Assembly: GCF_964355755.1 (NCBI RefSeq)
Contig: NC_092680.1
Location: 11,015,001-11,079,000, forward strand
Origin: Antedon mediterranea
Taxonomy: Eukaryota; Echinodermata; Crinoidea; Comatulida; Antedonidae
Length of the DNA: 64,000 nt
Direction of reading: 5' to 3'
Position numbers and translations under genes: made by a program. This document shows positions 53,821 to 61,663 of the stretch, piece after piece (within the stretch, counting starts at the first letter, position 1; every line of letters starts with the position of its first letter). The notes below the pieces were generated by a model that saw nothing but the letters and a program-made list of their open reading frames with translations, did no database searches and was not told the DNA's origin.

Positions 53821-55369
53821 AACGTCTCAAAATGCGATTTGAAGCTTTTCTAAGCACTTTGGTGTTTTTATGTTAACAAGTTTTTTCGAAAATCACGAAA
53901 TGGTCTAAAATGTCTCCAAATGCGATTTGAAGATATTCTGAGCACTTTGGTGTTTTTATGTTAAAAAGTTTTTTCGAAAATCACAAAATGGTCTAAAACG
54001 TCTCCAAATGCGATTTGAAGCTCTTCTGTACACTTTGATGTTTTGTGTGAAAAAGTTTTGTCGAAATGCTCAAAATGGTCTAAAACGTTTTTAAATACGA
54101 TATTAAGCTGTTTTGTGCACTTTGATGATTTGTGTGAAAAGTTTTAACGAAATGCTCAAAATGGTCTAAAACGGTTTCTAATGTGATTTTAAGCACTTTG
54201 ATGTTTTTGTGTAACCAAGTTTTATCGAAAATCACAAAATAGTCTAAAACGTCTCCAAATGCGATTTGAAGCTTTTCTAAGCACTTTGGTGTTTTTATGT
54301 TAACAAGTTTTTTCGAAAATCACAAAATGGTCTAAAACGTCTCCAAATGCGATTTGAGGATATTCTGAGCACTTTGGTGTTTTTTTGTTAAAAAGTTTTT
54401 TCGAAAATCACAAAATGGTCTAAAACGTCTCCAAATGCGATTTGAAGCTATTCTGTACACTTTGATGTTTTGTGTGAAAAAGTTTTGTCGAAATGCTCAA
54501 AATGGTCTAAAACATTTTTAAATACGATATTAAGCTATTTTGTGATCTTTGATGTTTTTGTGTGAAAAGTTTTATCGAAATGCTCAAAATGGTCTAAAAC
54601 GGTTTCTATTGTGATTTTAAGCACTTTGATGATTTTGTGTAACCAAGTTTCATCGAAATGTACAAAATGGTCTAAAACGTCTCCAAATGCGATTTGAAGC
54701 TATTCTAAGTACTTTTGTGTTTTTATGTTAACAAGTTTTTTCGAAAATCACAAAATGGTCTAAAACGTCTTCAAATGCGATTTGAAGCTATTCTGTACAC
54801 TTTGATGTTTTGTGTGAAAAAGTTTTGTCAAAATGCTCAAAATGGTCTAAAACGTTTTTAAAACGATATTAAGCTATTTTGTGCTCTTTGATGTTTTTGT
54901 GTAACCAAGTTTCATCGAAAATCACAACATGGTCTAAAACGTCTCCAAATGCGATTTGAAGCTTTTCTAAGCACTTTGGTGTTTTTATGTTAACAAGTTT
55001 TTTCGAAAATCACAAAATGGTCTAAAACGTCTCCAAATGCGATTTGAAGCTCTTCTGTACACTTTGATGTTTTGTTTGAAAAAGTTTTGTCGAAATTCTC
55101 AAAATGGTCTAAAACGTTTTTAAATACGATATTAAGCTGTTTTGTGCACTTTGATGATTTGTGTGAAAAGTTTTAACGAAATGCTCAAAATGGTCTAAAA
55201 CGGTTTCTAATGTGATTTTAAGCACTTTGATGTTTTTGTGTAACCAAGTTTTTTCGAAAATCACAAAATAGTCTAAAACGTCTCCAAATGCGATTTGAAG
55301 CTTTTCTAAGCACTTTGGTGTTTTTATGTTAACAAGTTTTTTCGAAAATCACAAAATGGTCTAAAACGT

Positions 55370-56410
55370 CTCCAAATGCGATTTGAAGCTTTTCTAAGCA
55401 CTTTGGTGTTTTTATGTTAACAAGTTTTTTCGAAAATCTTGAAATGGTCTAAAATGTCTCCAAATGCGATTTGAAGATATTCTGAGCACTTTGGTGTTTT
55501 TATGTTAAAAAGTTTTTTCGAAAATCACAAAATGGTCTAAAACGTCTCCAAATGCGATTTGAAGCTCTTCTGTACACTTTGATGTTTTGTGTGAAAAAGA
55601 TTTGTCGATATGCTCAAAATGGTCTAAAACGTTTTTAAATACGATATTAAGCTGTTTTGTGCACTTTAATGATTTGTGTGAAAAGTTTTACGAAATGCTC
55701 AAAATGGTCTAAAACGGTTTCTAATGTGATTTTAAGCACTTTGATGTTTTTGTGTAACCAAGTTTTTTCGAAAATCACAAAATGGTCTAAAACATCTCCA
55801 AATGCGATTTCAAGCTTTTCTAAGCACTTTGGTGTTTTTATGTTAACAAGTTTTTTCGAAAATCACAAAATGGTCTAAAACGTCTCCAAATGCGATTTGA
55901 AGCTTTTCTAAGCACTTTGGTGTTTTTATGTTAACAAGTTTTTTCGAAAATCTTGAAATGGTCTAAAATGTCTCCAAATGCTATTTGAAGATATTCTGAG
56001 CACTTTGGTGTTTTTATGTTAAAAAGTTTTTTCGAAAATCACAAAATGGTCTAAAACGTCTCCAAATGCGATTTGAAGCTCTTCTGTACACTTTTATGTT
56101 TTGTGTGAAAAAGATTTGTCGATATGCTCAAAATGGTCTAAAACGTTTTTAAATACGATATTAAGCTGTTTTGTGCACTTTAATGATTTGTGTGAAAAGT
56201 TTTACGAAATGCTCAAAATGGTCTAAAACGGTTTCTAATGTGATTTTAAGCACTTTGATGTTTTTGTGTAACCAAGTTTCATCGAAAATCACAAAATGGT
56301 CTAAAACGTCTCCAAATGCGATTTGAAGCTTTTCTAAGCACTTTGGTGTTTTTATGTTAAAAAGTTTTTTCGAAAATCACAAAATAGTCTAAAACGTCTC
56401 CAAATGCGAT
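55370..56410 (+). repeat. 514-bp higher-order repeat pair near the right end of the array
   Basis: The CGAAAATCTTGAAATGG marker occurs at 55,431 and 55,945, exactly 514 bp apart. This is the last of several pairs or triplets of this unit. One more single copy of the marker lies at 51,647. Confidence 0.82.
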
Positions 56411-58329
56411 TTGAAGCTATTCTGTACACTTTGATGTTTTGTGTGAAAAAGTTTTGTCAAAATGCTCAAAATGGTCTAAAACGTTTTTAAAACGATATTA
56501 AGCTATTTTGTGCTCTTTGATGTTTTTGTGTAACCAAGTTTCATCGAAAATCACAAAATGGTCTAAAACGTCTCCAAATGCGATTTGAAGCTTTTCTAAG
56601 CACTTTGGTGTTTTTATGTTAACAAGTTTTTTCGAAAATCACGAAATGGTCTAAAATGTCTCCAAATGCGATTTGAAGATATTCTGAGCACTTAGATGTT
56701 TTTGTGTGAAAAGTTTTATCGAAATGCTCAAAATGGTCTAAAACGGTTTCTAATGCGATTTGAAGCTATTCTGTACACTTTGAAGTTTTTTGTGAAAAAG
56801 GTTTCTCGAAATGCTCAAAATGGTCTAAAACGTTTTTATATACCATATTAAGCTATTTTGTGCACTTTTATGTTTTGTGTGAAAAAGTTTTGTCGAAATT
56901 CTCAAAATGGTCTAAAACGTTTTTAAATACGATATTAAGCTGTTTTGTGCACTTTGATGATTTGTGTGAAAAGTTTTAACGAAATGCTCAAAATGGTCAA
57001 AAACGGTTTCTAATGTGATTTTAAGCACTTTGATGTTTTTGTGTAACCAAGTTTTTTCAAAAATCACAAAATGGTCTAAAACGTCTCCAAATGCGATTTG
57101 AAGCTTTTCTAAGCACTTTTGTGTTTTTATGTTAACAAGTTTTTTCGAAAATCACAAAATGGTCTAAAACGTCTTCAAATGCGATTTGAAGATATTCTGA
57201 GCACTTTGGTGTTTTTATGTTAAAAAGTTTTTTCGAAAATCACAAAATAGTCTAAAACGTCTCCAAATGCGATTTGAAGCTATTCTGTACACTTTGATGT
57301 TTTTGTGAAAAAGTTTTGTCGAAATGCTCAAAATGGTCTAAAACGTTTTTAAATACGATATTAAGCTGTTTTGTGCAGTTTGATGATTTGTGTGAAAAGT
57401 TTTAACGAAATGCTCAAAATGGTCTAAAACGGTTTCTAATGCGATTTGAAGCTATTCTGTACACTTTGAAGTTTTTTGTGAAAAAGTTTTCTCGAAATGC
57501 TCAAAATGGTCTAAAACGTTTTTATATACCATATTAAGCTATTTTGTGCACTTTGATGTTTTTTGTGAAAAGTTTTATCGAAATGCTCAAAATGGTCTGA
57601 AACGGTTTCTATTGTGATTTTAAGCACTTTGATGATTTTGTGTAACCAAGTTTCATCGAAATGTACAAAATGGTCTAAAACGTCTCCAAATGCGATTTGA
57701 AGCTATTCTAAGTACTTTTGTGTTTTTATGTTAACAAGTTTTTTCGAAAATCACGAAATGGTCTAAAATGTCTCCAAATGCGATTTGAAGATATTCTGAG
57801 CACTTTGGTGTTTTTATGTTAAAAAGTTTTGTCGAAATGCTCAAAATGGTCTAAAACGTTTTTAAATACGATATTAAGCTATTTTGTGATCTTTGATGTT
57901 TTTGTGTGAAAAGTTTTATCGAAATGCTCAAAATGGTCTGAAACGGTTTCTAATGCGATTTGAAGCTATTCTGTACACTTTGAAGTTTTTTGTGAAAAAG
58001 TTTTCTCGAAATTCTCAAAATGGTCTAAAACGTTTTTATATACCATATTAAGCTATTTTGTGCACTTTGATGTTTTTTGTGAAAAGTTTTATCGAAATGC
58101 TCAAAATGGTCTAAAACGGTTTCTATTGTGATTTTAAGCACTTTGATGATTTTGTGTAACCAAGTTTCATCGAAATGTACAAAATGGTCTAAAACGTCTC
58201 CAAATGCGATTTGAAGCTATTCTAAGTACTTTTGTGGTTTTATGTTAACAAGTTTTTTCGAAAATCACGAAATGGTCTAAAACGTCTTCAAATGCGATTT
58301 GAAGCTATTCTGTACACTTTGATGTTTTG

Positions 58330-58385
58330 TGTGAAAAAGTTTTCTCGAAATGCTTAAATACGATAATCAAGAATTGGGTTGTGAA
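58330..58385 (+). repeat. Right edge of the satellite array
   Basis: The last recognisable monomer reads CGAAATGCTTAAATACGATA. It lacks the conserved block and then degrades into AATCAAGAATTGGGTTGTG, which still weakly resembles the ATTAAGCTATTTTGTG section. Beyond about 58,385 no satellite similarity is visible. Confidence 0.8.
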
Positions 58386-58870
58386 CACAATTCTATTTTG
58401 AGAACGGAGAGGGCGGGTTTTCGACCTCTTTGATCAAGCACGCTCTCTGTTAACACGATCACTTTAAGTTGAAGACAAATTTTCTTATTTTTCCATCACC
58501 GATTTCCATCCTAACACGACAACTTTTTTACAAGTAAGTTTTCTAACAATCCGGCACCTTATGCGACACAACTCAGTTACTCATAATTTCCACGACTACA
58601 AATACAGCCCTTTCCGTTATGGAAAGTCTACCTATGTACTGTATGTGTGGTAACGTGAGTGCATTTTAGGGTGTGTCCGGACTGGTGTGATTCCAGTTTA
58701 CACGAGGGCCAACTGTATTAATGTTCGGTCGCCATTGTGATTTAACACACGTTTTTTGTTTTTTGTTTTTGTTTTGTTTTTTTTTTACTTTATACATATA
58801 ACATTATATATATTATATATACATATATATATATATTTCTGTATACTTATACACATAATTATTCTCTTAT
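58386..58870. other. Non-coding spacer between satellite and 110-bp repeats
   Basis: I see no gene here. The stretch contains a short inverted repeat, ACTGG-TGTGATT-CCAGT (58,681-58,697), a T-rich run (about 58,751-58,788) and a TA-rich run (about 58,789-58,860). It could be the 5' end of the DIRS element, but no terminal repeat can be recognised because the element's other end is outside the window. Confidence 0.6.
58751..58860. repeat. Low-complexity T-rich and (TA)n tract
   Basis: Runs of G-interrupted T (GTTTTTTG repeats) pass into alternating TATATA/ACATATAT sequence directly before the 110-bp array. This is simple sequence with no other content. Confidence 0.9.
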
Positions 58871-59750
58871 ATGTCGTGCGATGATTGACTCGCACATGAA
58901 TCGTATATGTCGTGCGATAATGACTCGCACATTCACTTTCGCCTTAGTCGAAGACAAGGTACATACATAAATCATCTTGTATGTCGTGCGATTAACGACT
59001 CGCACATGAATTTTATATGTCGTGCGATAATGACTCGCACATTTACTTTCGCCTTAGTCGAAGACAAGGCCCATACGTAAATCCTCTTATATGTCGTGCG
59101 ATTAACGACTCGCACATGAATTTTATATGTCGTGCGATAATGACTCGCACATTTACTTTCGCCTTAGTCGAAGACAAGGCCCATACGTAAATTCTCTTGT
59201 ATGTCGTGCGATTAACGACTCGCACATGAATTTTATATGTCGTGCGATAATGACTCGCACATTTACTTTTGCCTTAGTCGAAGACAAGGTACATACATAA
59301 ATTCTCTTGTATGTCGTGCGATTAACGACTCGCACATGAATTTTATATGTCGTGCGATAATGACTCGCACATTTACTTTCGCCTTAGTCGAAGACAAGGC
59401 CCATACGTAAATCCTCTTATATGTCGTGCGATTAACGACTCGCACATGAATTTTATAAGTCGTGCGATAATGACTCGCACATTCACTTTCGCCTTAGTCG
59501 AAGATAAGGTACATACATAAATTCTCTTGTATGTCGTGCGATTAACGACTCGCACATGAATTTTATATGTCGTGCGATAAAGACTCGCACATTTACTTTC
59601 GCCTTAGTCGAAGACAAGGCACATACATAAATTCTCTTGTATGTCGTGCGATTAACGACTCGCACATGAATTTTATATGTCGTGCGATAATGACTCGCAC
59701 ATTTACTTTCGCCTTAGTCGATGACAAGGCCCATTCAAAAATCCACTCGT
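58871..59750 (+). repeat. 110-bp minisatellite, eight copies, with paired inverted repeats
   Basis: Eight units of exactly 110 bp start at 58,871, 58,981, 59,091, 59,201, 59,311, 59,421, 59,531 and 59,641, each with ATGTCGTGCG (AT-rich flanks before and after). Each unit holds two related halves. Both contain the inverted repeat GTGCGA...TCGCAC, with an 8-base spacer in the first half (mostly TTAACGAC) and a 7-base spacer in the second (mostly TAATGAC). A tail containing CTTTCGCCTTAGTCGAAGACA (one base variable) follows. Units differ mainly in the tail (GTACATACAT or GCCCATACGT). The first and last units are the most diverged. Overlapping 60-codon reverse-strand frames arise from the periodicity and are not genes. 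The array may be part of the DIRS 5' region or an independent minisatellite. Confidence 0.95.
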
Positions 59751-59903
59751 AGGGAGATATTAACGACACAAACATTTTTGTGATAAAAGCTCTTTTAACA
59801 GTACTGTATCAGGTTCGGGCCAAAGAGTACGATTTATACTGAAATCAGGCGTGCTTTAACTGACAGGCACTATAGTAACCGCAACCCACATTACACATTG
59901 GTA

Positions 59904-59944
59904 TTGTATGTCGGGCGATAACAGACTAGCATTTTCGCCTTAGT
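59904..59944 (+). repeat. Degenerate partial copy of the 110-bp repeat
   Basis: TTGTATGTCGGGCGATAACAG is followed at once by ATTTTCGCCTTAGT, matching the start and the tail of a 110-bp unit with the middle deleted. It lies about 150 bp beyond the array. Confidence 0.7.
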
Positions 59945-60214
59945 AATCAGATATTAAAACTTCCAGTATCCAGTTTTCCCTACTGTGTGATATATTTACT
60001 AAGGACACTGTTGCTTATTTATTTCATTTATATACATTAGGTCAAAATGACGAGTTAAATTCTAGTTTTAATAATATATGTTATTTTATATATATATTAA
60101 TATATACACACTTCCACTTCTTAGTAAAAAAAAATATAAGCTAACTTTCTATATTAACGTCTACGAACTGAAGTTTGAATTCAGCCTAGCTCCATTATAC
60201 ATATGTATAATACC

Positions 60215-60222
60215 TATAAAAA
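60215..60222 (+). promoter_or_regulatory. Possible TATA box upstream of gag
   Basis: TATAAAAA lies about 95 bp before the gag start codon. The surrounding sequence is AT-rich, so a chance match is quite possible. Confidence 0.2.
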
Positions 60223-60315
60223 TTATATCGAACGGCAATACATACTACGTTTGGTAAACATTATTAACATTTTGTTGTATTGTCTTCTTATATCGATTTC
60301 TGCTAGGGGTTCATA

Positions 60316-61512
60316 ATGGCCAAACGGACAGCACGTAAGACACAGAAACAACAAACAGCACCCAAACAATCCAACAGCACTTCTGGGGCTTCTGGTGCAC
60401 CAAAAAGGAAAGCACAAACTACACCTAAACAACTAGCTAAGAAGAAAAAGCTCCCTACCACTGCTTCTACCAGTAGGCCTACAGCTAATACTGACACAAG
60501 TAACGTTTCGGCGGTTCCCGCCGAGGTCTCGGAAAGGCTGGAAAAAATGGAGCACATGATTTCTGGATTGGCCGAGGTAGTTACTAATTTGAGTAAGTGT
60601 GGGGAGTCTAATATAGGCATATCCGATACCACTACTACAATAGCTAACGACGGAGAACTAAACAGCACTCGGTTCTTCGACGACACAACACCAAGTAGGC
60701 CTAATATATCAGATATTGCCATGCCACTCACTCAAGCACCAGACACTATTGCCACACCAGCTAAAGACACATTTATTCCATATACTATTGTTGAAAGAGA
60801 TGCAGCTCAAAACCCCCTCCGGTATACCGGGGGAATTAAGGCCGGAGCTTTGGTCCCTGACAAATTAAAAATAAAAATTAAAGACCAAAAATATGTTGAA
60901 TTTTCAGATATCGTTAACCCAGACGATAGCGATACATTCGCGTTACAGTTCAACGGGGGCCTTGAAATGGTGCCAAAAAAGAAAAAACGATTCTTGTCAG
61001 AACATGAATGGTCCATGGCATTTTACGACTTCGCCACCATACACCTAAGCTATCACCCTACCGATATGCAAGACATTTTCACTTACGCAAAGCAAATTCA
61101 AATCATGATGCGAAACAACGCACAAAATTGGCGGTCATACGATGAGGCTTTTCGGAGAGCTAGGGAACATACCAAATGCTCATGGGCCACAGTACGGGGC
61201 GACCTTATTCACAACTTAATGCTACAACGCTATCGCCCACAAAGTCATTTTCGGGGCTTTAACACCCCACCTTTCAACAGGAAGACCACCGATTCCCAAA
61301 TACCACTCGGATACTGCCAAGCATACCACACCCCAGCGCGAAAGTGCTCACAACCATACCGCTGTAAGTTCTCTCATAAATGCTTTAAATGCTCCGAAGA
61401 CAGGCCACACCCATATTTCCTGTGCAAACGAGATACAAATCAATCACGACACCCATCAACAACAACAACATCCCCTGCTAACCCCACTGCCAACCCCCCT
61501 AAGGGTAGATAA
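60316..61512 (+). CDS. DIRS-type Gag-like protein with C-terminal Cys/His cluster
   Basis: The protein has 398 residues and probably acts as the structural, RNA-binding protein of the retrotransposon particle. The first ~55 residues are rich in Lys, Arg, Thr and Pro (for example AKKKK) and could act as a nuclear signal or nucleic-acid contact. A short helical, possibly coiled-coil stretch (SERLEKMEHMISGLAEVV) follows near residues 75-95. Residues ~226-300 match the conserved DIRS Gag region: LSEHEWSMAF, then W272 and YDEAFRRA, then a W before a DLI segment. The C-terminus has cysteines at 334, 344, 350, 356, 359 and 370 with nearby histidines (motif CKFSHKCFKC), a likely zinc-binding cluster. 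The start is the first ATG after an in-frame TAG at 60,304, and its context (A at -3, G at +4) is favourable. The long antisense frames over it are shadows. Assignment to DIRS is by remembered family pattern. Confidence 0.85.
   Translation: MAKRTARKTQKQQTAPKQSNSTSGASGAPKRKAQTTPKQLAKKKKLPTTASTSRPTANTDTSNVSAVPAEVSERLEKMEHMISGLAEVVTNLSKCGESNIGISDTTTTIANDGELNSTRFFDDTTPSRPNISDIAMPLTQAPDTIATPAKDTFIPYTIVERDAAQNPLRYTGGIKAGALVPDKLKIKIKDQKYVEFSDIVNPDDSDTFALQFNGGLEMVPKKKKRFLSEHEWSMAFYDFATIHLSYHPTDMQDIFTYAKQIQIMMRNNAQNWRSYDEAFRRAREHTKCSWATVRGDLIHNLMLQRYRPQSHFRGFNTPPFNRKTTDSQIPLGYCQAYHTPARKCSQPYRCKFSHKCFKCSEDRPHPYFLCKRDTNQSRHPSTTTTSPANPTANPPKGR
61494..61512 (+). promoter_or_regulatory. Candidate +1 programmed frameshift site at the gag-pol junction
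   Basis: Six C residues (61,494-61,499) span the gag codons AAC CCC CCT, three codons before the last gag sense codon and the TAA. A Pro-tRNA on CCC could slip one base forward onto another CCC and enter the pol frame at CTA AGG GTA, just where recognisable pol homology starts. This is inferred from geometry only. Confidence 0.4.
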
Positions 61513-61663
61513 ACTCGAAACCCTTCTCTCGGGATGTTCCAACAAAGATTACCTCATTTCCGGCTTTAAAAATGGTTTTTTCCTGAATTACGACGGTCCT
61601 GAAGCCGGTTTTACTGCAAAAAATTCAGCATCGGCATTACAGAAACCTCAAATTATCCAACCG

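Larger units (their letters stand above)
1..58355 (+). repeat. AT-rich satellite array with higher-order repeats
   Basis: This is a continuous head-to-tail array of about 78-88 bp monomers. Dividing by an average near 86 bp gives roughly 680 copies. Nearly every monomer carries the block CAAAATGGTCTAAAACG, followed by a variable section (for example GTCTCCAAATGCGATTTGAAG, GGTTTCTAATGTGATTTTAAG or a TTTTTAAATACGATATTAAG type). It ends with a GTT(A/T/G)TC or GTTTTTTC junction. Most subtypes are 87-88 bp; the GGTTTCTA... subtype is about 78 bp. One 88-bp monomer I counted is about 32% GC. All copies read in the same orientation and I saw no foreign insertion. The array continues past the left edge. 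No coding capacity is supported. Location in centromeric or pericentromeric heterochromatin is inferred from size and organisation, not shown. Confidence 0.97.
59751..60315 (+). other. AT-rich leader upstream of the gag ORF
   Basis: There is no gene in this stretch. It contains one degenerate fragment of the 110-bp repeat (59,904-59,944), several TATATA runs around 60,070-60,110, and an A-rich run near 60,127. It most likely includes the promoter and 5' untranslated region of the DIRS-like element, but the element's start could not be located. Confidence 0.55.

Noticed and set aside
17510-55878. A family of identical 73-codon frames repeated twelve times in the satellite
   Set aside because: They arise where a one-base deletion (GTTTTACGAAATG) shifts two stops out of frame in one monomer type. 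Their identity comes from copying of the satellite. The translation has no domain-like character, and the frames start and end inside ordinary monomers.
1-58355. CENP-B box in the satellite
   Set aside because: The monomer has TTCG followed by A-rich sequence on one strand, but it lacks the CGGG part of the known box, so the match is not meaningful.
1-58355. Telomeric or ribosomal DNA repeats
   Set aside because: There is no short G-rich telomere motif and no recognisable rRNA sequence. The unit length and composition fit ordinary satellite DNA.
58871-59750. CRISPR array
   Set aside because: Units are 110 bp, contiguous, and repeat over their full length. There are no unique spacers and no cas genes, and the context is eukaryotic.
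59043-59775. Overlapping 60-codon reverse-strand frames and one 61-codon forward frame in the 110-bp array
   Set aside because: Their 110-bp spacing is not a multiple of three, and each frame simply repeats the same non-coding unit. They are by-products of periodicity.
58386-60315. Terminal inverted repeat of the DIRS element
   Set aside because: A terminal repeat can only be recognised by comparison with the other end of the element, which is outside the window. No candidate could be supported.
60223-61016. Reverse-strand frames of 69, 142 and 69 codons over gag and its leader
   Set aside because: They are antisense shadows of the gag ORF, which has clear family motifs on the forward strand.
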